A stretch of 64,000 bases of DNA from Acinetobacter sedimenti (GTDB taxonomy: Bacteria; Pseudomonadota; Gammaproteobacteria; Pseudomonadales; Moraxellaceae), in NCBI RefSeq assembly GCF_022601685.1, contig NZ_JAKUML010000002.1, positions 142,534-206,533 on the forward strand. Direction: 5' to 3'. Each line of letters begins with the position of its first letter. Position 1 is the stretch's first letter. This document shows, one piece after another, positions 18,646 through 27,529 of the stretch. The notes under the pieces are model-generated. The model was given only the letters and a program-made list of their open reading frames with translations, ran no database searches and was not told the origin of the DNA. The position numbers and the translations under genes were made by a program.

Positions 18646-19875
18646 TTACTTTGAAGTGAGGTGTAAAAGCTTACCATTTGAACCATCTTCAATCACCCAC
18701 AGACTACCATCATTGGCAGAGATCACCCCACGAATCCGCTCGCCCATATCCAAACGCTGTACTTCCTTAGCAATATTGTCTTTGGCTTGACTCATATCAA
18801 CGATGACAATGGCTTTAGAAGATAGTCCGCTAATGATCGCTTTGCCTTGCCATTGTGGAAATTGCTCACCCTGATAAATAATCATACTCGACGGTGAAAT
18901 CACAGGTGTCCAACTGATCGCAGGCGCTTGAAACTCTGGGCGTGTGTCATGATCTGGAATATCTCGCCCATCGTAATGATCACCATTAGATACGATCGGA
19001 TAGCCGTAATTCGCCCCTTTTTTGATGAGATTCAGCTCATCACCACCTTCAGGTCCCATCTCAACCACCCAAAGTTGCCCTTCAAGATCAAGTGCCATAC
19101 CGAGTGGATTGCGATGTCCAAGCGACCAAATCTGTTTTGCAACATCACCTTGATTAGAAAAAGGATTATCTTCGACAGGTGTACCATCATCATGCAGACG
19201 TAGAATTTTCCCAAGATTGCTATTCATATCTTGCGCAGGGTCAAAGTGTTGACGCTCCCCAGAAGCCACCCAAAGCTGATCTTCAAAATCAAACAACATG
19301 CGATGCCCATAATGCCCTTGCCCTGACATTTTCGGCACTTGTTCCCATATTTTTTCTAAACCCGTTAATTTCGGTTGTCGTGGATTGCTGAGGTCTAATT
19401 TTGCTCTGGAAATTTCCGCCCCATAACCACCTTGACCTTGTACTGCATAACTCAGATAAACCCATTGGTTTTCAGCAAAATGTGGATGAATCACCACATC
19501 GCCCAAACCGCCTTGCCCACCATAAGCAACTTTGGGCACGCCTTGCACATCAACACTTTGCCGAGTAACAGGATCGAATAATTTGAGCTTGCCTTGCTTT
19601 TCAGTGATTAAGAGTTTTCCATCAGGAAGCTTAGTGATCGCCCACGGCTCATCAAAGGTTGCGATTTCTTCGACTCGATACGTTTGATTGATTTTCGTTG
19701 AATCTGTACTACTTTCTGTAGCTTCTTGATGTGCCGTCGTTGTTGAGGAGTTTGGCGAGGAACATGCCGAAAGTGAAAATACAGAAAATGAAACCGTACA
19801 AGCTAAAGCCAAAACTGTACATGTCCGTTTAGTTTTACGACCTTTAACATCATTACCTTTCACTTTATCCATCAT
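18646..19875 (-). CDS. PQQ-dependent sugar dehydrogenase family lipoprotein (YliI-like)
   Basis: A 409-residue protein of the soluble glucose dehydrogenase-B / aldose sugar dehydrogenase six-bladed propeller family. The N-terminus is basic, then hydrophobic, and ends in the lipobox LSAC, so it is probably a lipid-anchored periplasmic protein. Family stretches include FDEPWAITKLPDGKLLITE, GQGGLGDVVIHPHF, WSLGHRNPLGMALD and VVEMGPEGGDELNLI, which carry the catalytic histidine and cofactor- and calcium-binding positions. PQQ biosynthesis genes are not in the window. It is separated from rarA by 125 bases. Confidence 0.88.
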   Translation of the reverse strand: MMDKVKGNDVKGRKTKRTCTVLALACTVSFSVFSLSACSSPNSSTTTAHQEATESSTDSTKINQTYRVEEIATFDEPWAITKLPDGKLLITEKQGKLKLFDPVTRQSVDVQGVPKVAYGGQGGLGDVVIHPHFAENQWVYLSYAVQGQGGYGAEISRAKLDLSNPRQPKLTGLEKIWEQVPKMSGQGHYGHRMLFDFEDQLWVASGERQHFDPAQDMNSNLGKILRLHDDGTPVEDNPFSNQGDVAKQIWSLGHRNPLGMALDLEGQLWVVEMGPEGGDELNLIKKGANYGYPIVSNGDHYDGRDIPDHDTRPEFQAPAISWTPVISPSSMIIYQGEQFPQWQGKAIISGLSSKAIVIVDMSQAKDNIAKEVQRLDMGERIRGVISANDGSLWVIEDGSNGKLLHLTSK

Positions 19876-19990
19876 CTTCTGCCTTCCTTAAATTTCTTCA
19901 ACAATAGAATCAGCATAAGGGATTTTATAAAGTTTGAATATGAAGGCTGTGTTAATGGCGAAAACTCGATAAAGCTTTCGCCATGTTAAC

Positions 19991-20161
19991 TTACTTTTCT
20001 TTAAGCTTATTCGCCCGATAGATTGCCAAAATGATCGGTAAGGCGGTGATGATGAGCAAGACAATATCCCAAACACCATCAACCAAAATCATCCCGATGA
20101 TGCCTGCCATACTCACCACACATAGCAACCATAATGTATTTAAATTATTCCAAAGATTCAT
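19991..20161 (-). CDS. Small two-helix membrane protein
   Basis: A 56-residue protein starting MNLWNNLNTLWLLCVVSMAG, with two hydrophobic helices and the basic tail YRANKLKEK. ATG 20161 is preferred over an ATG five codons upstream because GGTG sits about six bases before it. Not recognised beyond being a small conserved-looking membrane protein. It lies between the sugar dehydrogenase and the PepSY gene and could be co-transcribed with either. Confidence 0.55.
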   Translation of the reverse strand: MNLWNNLNTLWLLCVVSMAGIIGMILVDGVWDIVLLIITALPIILAIYRANKLKEK

Positions 20162-20190
20162 GATGTCACCATACATTTAAATAGACTTTG

Positions 20191-20332
20191 GGGAATCTCG
20201 AAAAACCTAGCGAGTAGCGTAAATTTCAAGGCGCACCTCGCACAGCAACCACAGTGTACTTGGCGTACATGAGGATTGCGAGCAAGGAGCAACGCAGAAA
20301 TTTGCCGACACAGGTGGTTTTTCGAAGTTCCC
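20191..20332. repeat. Palindromic intergenic repeat with 17-base terminal inverted repeats
   Basis: The left arm GGGAATCTCGAAAAACC (20191-20207) and the right arm GGTTTTTCGAAGTTCCC (20316-20332) are inverted repeats with two mismatches. Between them an internal inner repeat is visible (AAATTTCAAGG near 20221 and GCAGAAATTTG near 20294, and GTAC twice at the centre). It fills the gap and touches the last base of the PepSY gene. No coding capacity. The plan resembles the repeats at 39447 and 58813 but the sequence is different. Confidence 0.65.
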
Positions 20333-21528
20333 TATTGTTTACGACGTACCCACCACAGCCACGCCCCATTCACCGTGATAAACAAAGTCATCAGCGTACA
20401 CAGTGTCCACAATAGCTTTAAGGCCAATCCACCAAAGTTACCAAAATGGAGCGGTTGCGACAGGAATATCGCTTTCAAATACACAGGAATATCTTCAACC
20501 GTTGTGAGTTCACCAGTTCCTGCATCGACCAAAGCGATTCTTAACAGTTTTTCCTGAATCCCCTCATGACCTTGTAGCAAGACCAAATAGTGCCCCTGCG
20601 TCGAGTATTCTGAGGTTGGGTAATACACCGAAGTCGGGTGCCAACCTTGCGAGCCTGATGCTGCTGCTTGGTAAACCTGATCAATCTGCACATTCGGATT
20701 GATGGTTTTTGCCTCTGCATAAGTCTGTTGCAAGCGTTGCAATTCCGTCATCTGCCAGACACCAATCGCCACTGTACCAATGCCCAGTAAAAATCCTGTA
20801 ATGGTCACCACCAATGCCCAACCCAGTACCGCCGAACCGATCAAATTATGTAGATCAAGCTGAAAAATCCGTGAGCCTTTTTGTCGTCGAATGATGCCAA
20901 ATAAAAACTTCTTCACATAAGGCGCATACACCACCAAACCTGAAATTAACGACAGAAAAACCAACAAAGCAATCAATGCGCCGATCAACTGCCCAATAAA
21001 GCCCATAAACCATTCTGCATGGAGCTCAAGTAAAAATCCTGTCAGCGTTTCCCGAGAGTTTGGCGCTTCCACCAGTTTTGCCGCAGGCACATCGGCATAG
21101 ATCCAACGTGCATCACGAATGCCTTTACCCTCTTCAACCATACCAATCAGCATCACACCGGGATGATGATCTTCATCCACCGAAGTCATAATCACTTTTT
21201 CATTCGGATATGCCTGCTGTGCTGCTTTGATCGAGTCTGAGAATGGACGATGTTCACCATTGACACTAATCGAAGCTTCTGGCCCATGCCCGAGTGCATG
21301 ATCAATCTCCTCATGGAAGATCAAAATCACCCCTGTAATCGACAAAATCGCAAAAGGAATCACCACAATCAAACTGATCCAGCGGTGAATCCACAAATTC
21401 GCACGATACCATGGTGATTGCTTGCTAGATTGTTTGTTCGATTGCTTCGCCGATGATTTATCGCTTTGCTTCGATGACAGGTTGCTTTCAGATGGTGGAG
21501 TAGTCGATTCCGACTTCAGTTCAGCCAT
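20332..21528 (-). CDS. PepSY-associated transmembrane (iron-regulated type) protein
   Basis: A protein of about 398 residues of the PepSY_TM family, which includes iron-regulated membrane proteins and putative siderophore reductases. A Ser/Gln/Lys-rich cytoplasmic N-terminus of about 40 residues is followed by the first helix with WIHRWISLIVVIPFAILSITG, whose histidines are typical. A periplasmic PepSY-like region, two central helices (FMGFIGQLIGALIALLVFLS and LDLHNLIGSAVLGWALVVTI) and a final helix (FITVNGAWLWWVRRKQ) follow. ATG 21528 is preferred to a TTG three codons upstream. A Fur-like box just upstream (21551) supports iron regulation. Confidence 0.85.
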   Translation of the reverse strand: MAELKSESTTPPSESNLSSKQSDKSSAKQSNKQSSKQSPWYRANLWIHRWISLIVVIPFAILSITGVILIFHEEIDHALGHGPEASISVNGEHRPFSDSIKAAQQAYPNEKVIMTSVDEDHHPGVMLIGMVEEGKGIRDARWIYADVPAAKLVEAPNSRETLTGFLLELHAEWFMGFIGQLIGALIALLVFLSLISGLVVYAPYVKKFLFGIIRRQKGSRIFQLDLHNLIGSAVLGWALVVTITGFLLGIGTVAIGVWQMTELQRLQQTYAEAKTINPNVQIDQVYQAAASGSQGWHPTSVYYPTSEYSTQGHYLVLLQGHEGIQEKLLRIALVDAGTGELTTVEDIPVYLKAIFLSQPLHFGNFGGLALKLLWTLCTLMTLFITVNGAWLWWVRRKQ

Positions 21529-21550
21529 AGCACTCAAAAATTTTATAAAT

Positions 21551-21569
21551 AATAATGAATCGCATTATA
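21551..21569. promoter_or_regulatory. Candidate Fur box upstream of the PepSY gene
   Basis: AATAATGAATCGCATTATA contains the perfect inverted halves ATAATG and CATTAT and matches 13 of 19 positions of the classical Fur consensus. A second Fur-like half (AATGATTCTCA) overlaps to the right. It lies 23 bases from the PepSY start, where a repressor would block transcription. Confidence 0.6.
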
Positions 21570-21682
21570 GTTTAATGATTCTCAACTGCAAGTCTAGTCG
21601 CCCTGTAATGCGACAATTTCATCAATTCTTCATGTTGCGCCGATCTGATTTTTTTATTTCAGCTTTTCAAGATTTTGAAATC

Positions 21683-22165
21683 CTATCGCACCCAACGAAT
21701 CACATATTCATCAACATGATCTTCATCTACTTCCGTTTCAGAGATACAACGATGCGCAACTGATTTCTTCGCTCGAATCACACTCTGACGATCCCCTGTA
21801 AGCAAATAATGCCAACGTGGTAAATCCTTACCCTCATAGACACGACGATATGCACAAGTGGATGGAAGCCATTTGATTTGCTGCAATAATTCAGGGGTAA
21901 GCTGAATACAATCAGGTACAAAATCACGTCGATTTGGATAATCGCTACACGCCCCTGTCGAACAGTCCAAAAGTTTGCACGATACCGACGTATAGGCAAC
22001 CTCTCCTGTATCTTCATCTTCCAGTTTGATCAAACAACACTGTCCGCAACCATCACACAACGCTTCCCACTCTGTACGATTGAGCTGATCAATCGCATAG
22101 TGACGCCAAAACTCTGGACGGAGTTCGGCCGTGCTATTTGATGAGTCTTGAGGGGTAATCGACAT
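21683..22165 (-). CDS. YcgN family cysteine-cluster protein
   Basis: A 160-residue protein of the UPF0260/YcgN family. Conserved cysteines appear as CDGCGQCCLIKLED, then SCKLLDCSTGACSDYPNR, PDC and STCAYR, with a late Cys in VAHRCISETEV. The pattern suggests a metal or iron-sulfur cluster binding protein. The C-terminal VDEYVIRWVR is typical of the family. Its biochemical role is not known. Its start faces the DUF1328 gene across 266 bases that hold only promoter-like AT-rich sequence. Confidence 0.88.
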   Translation of the reverse strand: MSITPQDSSNSTAELRPEFWRHYAIDQLNRTEWEALCDGCGQCCLIKLEDEDTGEVAYTSVSCKLLDCSTGACSDYPNRRDFVPDCIQLTPELLQQIKWLPSTCAYRRVYEGKDLPRWHYLLTGDRQSVIRAKKSVAHRCISETEVDEDHVDEYVIRWVR

Positions 22166-22431
22166 AGGGGAAAATCATTTTAAGATTTGACAGCTAATTG
22201 TAACAGCTTGAAGCCTGAATTGATGAATACTGCACAAGTGAAAATGATGTAAATGTCTTGTCTATTGTTCATTTCCACACTTTTCATATCATTAAAAATC
22301 ATAAAATATAAGCGAACACTTTTTATACGATTTGTTTTCAGATCAACTACATTAGCCACCAAAGTTCAACAGATACAACCACATAATGACATTATGATGA
22401 ACCTACAAAAATTTTTATAGGGAGTATGATT

Positions 22432-22590
22432 ATGTTTCGCTGGGCAATTATTTTTGCAGTAGTCGCTTTGATTGCAAGTGTTTTAGGATTCGGTGGTGTT
22501 GCGGGTCTATCTAAAGATTTTGCAGTAATTTTCTTAGTGGTTGCTGTGATCTTGTTTATCGTTGGCTTTATCTCACGTGGTAAAGTTTAA
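22432..22590 (+). CDS. DUF1328 (YtjA/UPF0391) small membrane protein
   Basis: A 52-residue protein, [20 protein letters not shown] and so on, ending [11 protein letters not shown]. Two hydrophobic helices with a GVAGL turn match the DUF1328/YtjA family, often linked with envelope stress. GGGAG at 22420-22424 supports the ATG at 22432; the in-frame ATG six bases upstream is too close to it. A UUCG-loop terminator follows immediately, so it is a one-gene transcript. Confidence 0.85.
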   Translation: MFRWAIIFAVVALIASVLGFGGVAGLSKDFAVIFLVVAVILFIVGFISRGKV

Positions 22591-22633
22591 ATACGAAAAT
22601 TTTTAAGTACCAAACTTTAAGTATCAAACAATG

Positions 22634-22658
22634 AAAAGCAATCTTCGGGTTGCTTTTT
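22634..22658 (+). terminator. Terminator of the DUF1328 gene
   Basis: A ten-base stem (AAAAGCAATC with GGTTGCTTTT, one G-T pair) is closed by a TTCG tetraloop and followed by a T run. Confidence 0.85.
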
Positions 22659-22703
22659 ATGATATATGACTCCTTACTTTAAAATTTTAATGCTTTTCAA
22701 ATT

Positions 22704-23081
22704 TTAAACTATCGCTAAATTAATACGATCTACTTTCAAACAAACATCTTCACTCTCAAAACCTGAATAGTTCCTGAAAACATCGTCTTCTAAAATAATT
22801 GTATTTGTTCTAATTTTATTATCATAAAGTATTCCAAAAACTTGGTATCCGTATATATTTCCTATTCTACAAAATGAATCATTCATTTTAGTGTGTCTTG
22901 AAATATCAATATTACTATCATCTATGAAAAATAATGACAACTCGACTTCGTATTGTTGACCTAGCTCTAAAGTGTTTGGGTAATATGCTAAAAAGCATAC
23001 TAAAATTTCGTTATTAATGCTTATCGTAATTTCATTTTCGTCTATTTCGGATAATGAAACTACTGTTGCTTTAAATTGCAT
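22704..23081 (-). CDS. Hypothetical protein downstream of rpoC
   Basis: A 125-residue soluble protein (MQFKATVVSLSEIDENEITI...), mostly beta-type alternating hydrophobic and polar segments, with no signal peptide and no recognised domain. AAGGAG lies seven bases upstream of the ATG. Base composition is visibly more AT-rich than the ribosomal operon beside it, and strong terminators sit on both sides, so it is an independent unit and may be a later arrival. Function unknown. Confidence 0.6.
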   Translation of the reverse strand: MQFKATVVSLSEIDENEITISINNEILVCFLAYYPNTLELGQQYEVELSLFFIDDSNIDISRHTKMNDSFCRIGNIYGYQVFGILYDNKIRTNTIILEDDVFRNYSGFESEDVCLKVDRINLAIV

Positions 23082-23128
23082 CTCAACACTCCTTCAATTT
23101 ATCAACATCTTAGCGTTTCCATAACCAA

Positions 23129-23156
23129 CAAAAAAGAGCCCCGAAGGACTCTTTTT
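23129..23156 (-). terminator. Terminator of the rpoBC operon
   Basis: AAAAAAGAG...CTCTTTTT with a GC-rich inner stem around GAA lies 30 bases past the rpoC stop and gives a uridine run on the minus strand. Confidence 0.85.
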
Positions 23157-23186
23157 ATTTCAATACTTTATTCCAATGAATCGTGC

Positions 23187-26100
23187 TTAGAACTGCTCTT
23201 CATTGAATGCTTGACTCAAGGCTTGATCCACTTCAGAGAAGTCATTCACAAGCTCTTGTTCAGCGTCTTCAGCTTCTTGACGACGACGCTCCAAGTGATG
23301 AGCAAGACCTGTACCCGATGGAATCAAACGACCCACCACTACATTCTCTTTCAAACCACGTAGATCATCTTCTTTGCCTGTTACCGCAGCTTCAGTCAAG
23401 ACACGAGTCGTTTCTTGGAACGATGCCGCAGAGATAAACGAGTCAGTAGACAACGATGCTTTGGTGATACCCATCAATTGACGTTCAAATTTCGCAGGGA
23501 ATTTGTTTTGCGCCAACAATGCTTGGTTTTCACCCACCACACGGATGTAATCGACTTGCTCACCTTTGATAAAGCTCGAATCACCACCATCGGTAATTTC
23601 TACTTTACGGAGCATCTGACGGACGATCACTTCGATGTGCTTATCGTTGATTTTTACACCTTGTAAGCGGTAAACGTCTTGCACTTCATTCACGATGTAG
23701 TTGGTCAATGCCACTTCACCTTTCAGACGCAAGATGTCATGCGGGTTTTGTGGACCATCAGACACCACTTCACCACGTTCTACACGCTCACCTTCGAACA
23801 TGTTGATTTGACGCCATTTTGGAATCAATTCTTCATAAATCTCAGAACCATCATCAGGCGTGATCACCAAACGGTTTTTACCTTTGGTTTCTTTACCAAA
23901 GCTCACCACACCAGAGATTTCTGCAAGGATTGCATGCTCTTTTGGCTTACGTGCTTCGAACAAGTCAGCTACACGTGGTAGACCACCGGTAATATCACGT
24001 GTACGTGACGATTCTTGTGGTACACGACCAATTACATCACCGACACCGATGGTTTCGCCATCACGTACGGTCAAGATGGTATTTTGTGGCAAGAAGTAGA
24101 ATTGCTCTTCGCCATCTACAGTATCCAAGACCACTGCAGGACGTAAGTCTTTACCAGATGCAGGACGTGAAGTCACAGGTAGAATCTCTACTGTGCTCAT
24201 ACCTGTTGCATCATCAGTCTTAGAGGTTGCTGTAACACCATCAGCGATTTGGCTGAAACGTGCTTTACCCGCAACTTCGGTCACGAGTGGATGCGTATGC
24301 GGATCCCATGTTGCCACGATACCGCCAGCTTCTACTGCTTCACCATCTTTGATCAAGATCGACGCACCATAAGGCACTTTATAACGCTCACGCTCACGAC
24401 CGATCTCATCAGCAATACCAATCTCACCAGAACGAGAAGTCGTGACCAAGTGACCTTTGGCATGTTGTACAGTCTTGATGTTGTGGAAACGTACAGTACC
24501 TTTGTTACGTACTTGCACGCTGTTGGCTGCCGAAGTTCGGCTCGCTGCACCACCAACGTGGAATGTACGCATCGTCAACTGTGTACCTGGCTCACCAATC
24601 GATTGCGCTGCCATAACACCGACGGACTCACCCGGATTGACGATATGACCACGTGCAAGATCACGACCATAACATTTCGCACAAACACCGAAGTCTGCTT
24701 CACAAGCAATCACTGAACGCACTTTCATTTCATCGACACCCGCTTCTTCTAAGCGTGCTGCCATTTGTTCATCAATGAATGTGTTACGTGGGAATTTCAC
24801 TTCGCCATCAACAATTACGTCTTCTGCAATCACACGACCAAGTACACGGTCACGTAACGGCTCGATCACGTCACCACCTTGAATGAGTGGAGTCATGACT
24901 AAGCCATCTAAAGTGCCGCAATCTGGCTCAGTGATCACCAAGTCTTGCGCTACGTCAACGAGACGACGAGTCAAGTAACCTGAGTTCGCAGTTTTCAGTG
25001 CGGTATCCGCCAAACCTTTACGTGCACCGTGAGTTGAGATGAAGTACTGAAGTACCGTCAAACCTTCACGGAAGTTCGCTTTAATCGGCGTTTCAATGAT
25101 CGAACCATCTGGTTTCGCCATCAAACCACGCATACCTGCAAGCTGACGAATCTGCGCCGCACTACCACGGGCACCTGAGTCAGACATCATGTAGATCGAG
25201 TTAAATGATTTTTGCTTCTCGTCTTCACCCTGTTTGTTTTTCACAGTGGTAAATGACAAGTTGTCCATCATCGCTTTAGCAACTTGATCGTTGGTACGTG
25301 CCCAAATATCGACCACTTTGTTATAGCGCTCACCCGCCGTTACAAAACCTTGTTCGAACTGTTGTTCGATTTCACGGACTTCTGCTTCTGCTTTGTCAAT
25401 GATTTGGTCTTTAGTCGGTGGAATTACCATGTCTTCCATACCAACAGATACACCTGAGCGAGTCGCTTGACGGAAGCCCAAATACATCAATTGATCGGCA
25501 AAGATCACGGTATCTTTCAAACCGAGTTTACGGTAGCAAGAGTTGATCAACTTGGATAAGTTTTTCTTGGTCATTTCCACGTTGATTTCAGCGAAGCTCA
25601 GACCCGCAGGTACCACTTCCCAAAGCAAGCAACGACCTGGTGTGGTATCAACAACCAAAGTTTCTTGATGACGTTCGCCTGATTCGCTGATCACTGTTTG
25701 ATGCACACGAGCTTTGACACGAGCGTGCATAGCCACTTGACCAGTTGCAAGTGCACGGTTGACTTCGTGAGTATCTGCAAACACCATGCCTTCGCCTTTG
25801 GCATTCACTGCATCACGAGTGATGTAGTACAGACCCAAGACCACGTCCTGAGAAGGCACGATGATCGGCTCACCATTGGCAGGTGACAAGATGTTGTTGG
25901 TCGACATCATCAAGGCACGTGCTTCAAGCTGTGCTTCAAGTGTCAATGGAACGTGTACCGCCATTTGGTCACCGTCAAAGTCGGCGTTAAATGCAGTACA
26001 TACCAAGGGATGTAGACGAATCGCTTTACCTTCGATCAATACAGGCTCGAACGCTTGTAGACCCAAACGGTGAAGTGTAGGCGCACGGTTCAACATCACA

Positions 26101-27374
26101 GGATGCTGACGAATCACGTGTGCAAGTACATCCCAAACTTCTGGCGTTTCACGCTCAACCATTTTCTTCGCAGCTTTAATGGTTGTTGCTTGACCAGTAG
26201 ACTGTAGTTTGGCAAAGATAAATGGTTTGAATAGCTCAAGTGCCATTTTCTTCGGTAGACCACATTGGTGCAAACGTAGTGTAGGACCGACAGTAATTAC
26301 CGAACGACCAGAATAGTCAACACGCTTACCGAGCAAGTTCTGACGGAAACGACCTTGCTTACCTTTGATCATATCAGCCAAAGATTTCAATGGACGTTTG
26401 TTCGAACCAGTGATTGCACGACCACGACGACCGTTGTCGAGCAAGGCATCAACAGATTCTTGCAACATACGTTTTTCGTTACGCACAATGATGTCAGGTG
26501 CAGACAAATCAAGAAGACGTTTCAAACGGTTGTTACGGTTGATCACACGACGATAAAGATCGTTCAAATCCGAAGTCGCAAAACGACCACCTTCAAGTGG
26601 AACCAACGGACGCAAATCTGGTGGAAGTACTGGTAATACATTCATTACCATCCACTCAGGTTTGTTGTTTGAATCTTTGAACGCTTCCATCAATTTCAAG
26701 CGTTTAGACATTTTCTTGAGTTTAGTTTCAGAAGATGTCTGTGGAATTTCTTCACGTAAACGAGCAATTTCTGCTTCAAGATCAATATCTTTAAGCAAAT
26801 CTTGAACCGCTTCAGCACCCATTTTCGCTGCGAATTCATCACCATACTCTTCAAGCGCATTGTAATAATCTTCGTCAGTTAATAATTGGTACTTTTCAAG
26901 CGTAGTCATGCCTGGATCAGTCACGACATAAGATTCGAAATACAATACACGTTCGATATCACGTAGCGTCATATCAAGCAATAGACCGATACGGGATGGT
27001 AATGATTTTAAGAACCAAATATGTGCAACTGGTGACGCGAGGTCGATGTGACCCATACGCTCACGACGTACTTTTGCAGTGGTGACTTCAACACCACATT
27101 TTTCACAAATGACGCCTTTGTATTTCATACGCTTGTATTTACCACACAAGCATTCGTAATCTTTGACTGGTCCAAAGATTTTGGCACAGAACAAGCCGTC
27201 ACGTTCAGGCTTAAACGTACGGTAGTTGATGGTTTCTGGCTTTTTCACTTCGCCATGCGACCATGATTTAATCACTTCAGGTGATGCTAAGCCAATACGG
27301 ATACGATCAAACTCAAATGGTGTTTGACCATCGTTATCCGTTTTTTTACGCATGATATCGAGCAAGTCTTTCAA
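23187..27374 (-). CDS. rpoC: RNA polymerase beta' subunit
   Basis: The 1395-residue largest catalytic subunit of RNA polymerase. The N-terminal zinc-binding site has C75, C77, C90 and C93. The invariant catalytic motif NADFDGDQM lies at 463-471 with three magnesium-binding aspartates at 465, 467 and 469. The second zinc site is in [20 protein letters not shown]. The trigger-loop and bridge-helix regions ([20 protein letters not shown]) are intact. It is the last gene of the secE-rpoC cluster and is separated from rpoB by 155 bases holding a repeat element. A terminator follows. Confidence 0.99.
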   Translation of the reverse strand: MKDLLDIMRKKTDNDGQTPFEFDRIRIGLASPEVIKSWSHGEVKKPETINYRTFKPERDGLFCAKIFGPVKDYECLCGKYKRMKYKGVICEKCGVEVTTAKVRRERMGHIDLASPVAHIWFLKSLPSRIGLLLDMTLRDIERVLYFESYVVTDPGMTTLEKYQLLTDEDYYNALEEYGDEFAAKMGAEAVQDLLKDIDLEAEIARLREEIPQTSSETKLKKMSKRLKLMEAFKDSNNKPEWMVMNVLPVLPPDLRPLVPLEGGRFATSDLNDLYRRVINRNNRLKRLLDLSAPDIIVRNEKRMLQESVDALLDNGRRGRAITGSNKRPLKSLADMIKGKQGRFRQNLLGKRVDYSGRSVITVGPTLRLHQCGLPKKMALELFKPFIFAKLQSTGQATTIKAAKKMVERETPEVWDVLAHVIRQHPVMLNRAPTLHRLGLQAFEPVLIEGKAIRLHPLVCTAFNADFDGDQMAVHVPLTLEAQLEARALMMSTNNILSPANGEPIIVPSQDVVLGLYYITRDAVNAKGEGMVFADTHEVNRALATGQVAMHARVKARVHQTVISESGERHQETLVVDTTPGRCLLWEVVPAGLSFAEINVEMTKKNLSKLINSCYRKLGLKDTVIFADQLMYLGFRQATRSGVSVGMEDMVIPPTKDQIIDKAEAEVREIEQQFEQGFVTAGERYNKVVDIWARTNDQVAKAMMDNLSFTTVKNKQGEDEKQKSFNSIYMMSDSGARGSAAQIRQLAGMRGLMAKPDGSIIETPIKANFREGLTVLQYFISTHGARKGLADTALKTANSGYLTRRLVDVAQDLVITEPDCGTLDGLVMTPLIQGGDVIEPLRDRVLGRVIAEDVIVDGEVKFPRNTFIDEQMAARLEEAGVDEMKVRSVIACEADFGVCAKCYGRDLARGHIVNPGESVGVMAAQSIGEPGTQLTMRTFHVGGAASRTSAANSVQVRNKGTVRFHNIKTVQHAKGHLVTTSRSGEIGIADEIGRERERYKVPYGASILIKDGEAVEAGGIVATWDPHTHPLVTEVAGKARFSQIADGVTATSKTDDATGMSTVEILPVTSRPASGKDLRPAVVLDTVDGEEQFYFLPQNTILTVRDGETIGVGDVIGRVPQESSRTRDITGGLPRVADLFEARKPKEHAILAEISGVVSFGKETKGKNRLVITPDDGSEIYEELIPKWRQINMFEGERVERGEVVSDGPQNPHDILRLKGEVALTNYIVNEVQDVYRLQGVKINDKHIEVIVRQMLRKVEITDGGDSSFIKGEQVDYIRVVGENQALLAQNKFPAKFERQLMGITKASLSTDSFISAASFQETTRVLTEAAVTGKEDDLRGLKENVVVGRLIPSGTGLAHHLERRRQEAEDAEQELVNDFSEVDQALSQAFNEEQF

Positions 27375-27449
27375 TTTTTTTCTCCGTGTGTTGTGGAGAT
27401 TTACACTTCACAACTGGGTCACAAATATTGTTTCTTAACTGAAATTGGG

Positions 27450-27528
27450 AATCTCTAATCCCCCTAAATCCCCCTTTGTAAAGGGGGACTTGCTCCCCTC
27501 TTTAATAAAGAGGGGCTGGGGGAGATTT
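27450..27528. repeat. MITE-like repeat with two perfect hairpins between rpoB and rpoC
   Basis: This 79-base element begins AATCTCTAATCCCCC and ends CTGGGGGAGATTT, giving imperfect inverted ends. Inside are two perfect stems: CCCCCTTT/AAAGGGGG (27470-27487) and CCCCTCTTT/AAAGAGGGG (27495-27515). It lies one base from the rpoB stop and about 75 bases ahead of rpoC. A related element is at 59684. Confidence 0.75.
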
Positions 27529-27529
27529 C

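Noticed and set aside
24249..24716. A 155-codon frame antisense to rpoC, and similar long antisense frames in rpoB and parC
   Set aside because: They lie wholly within highly conserved coding sequence, have His/Thr/Arg-rich translations of no family, and lack start signals.
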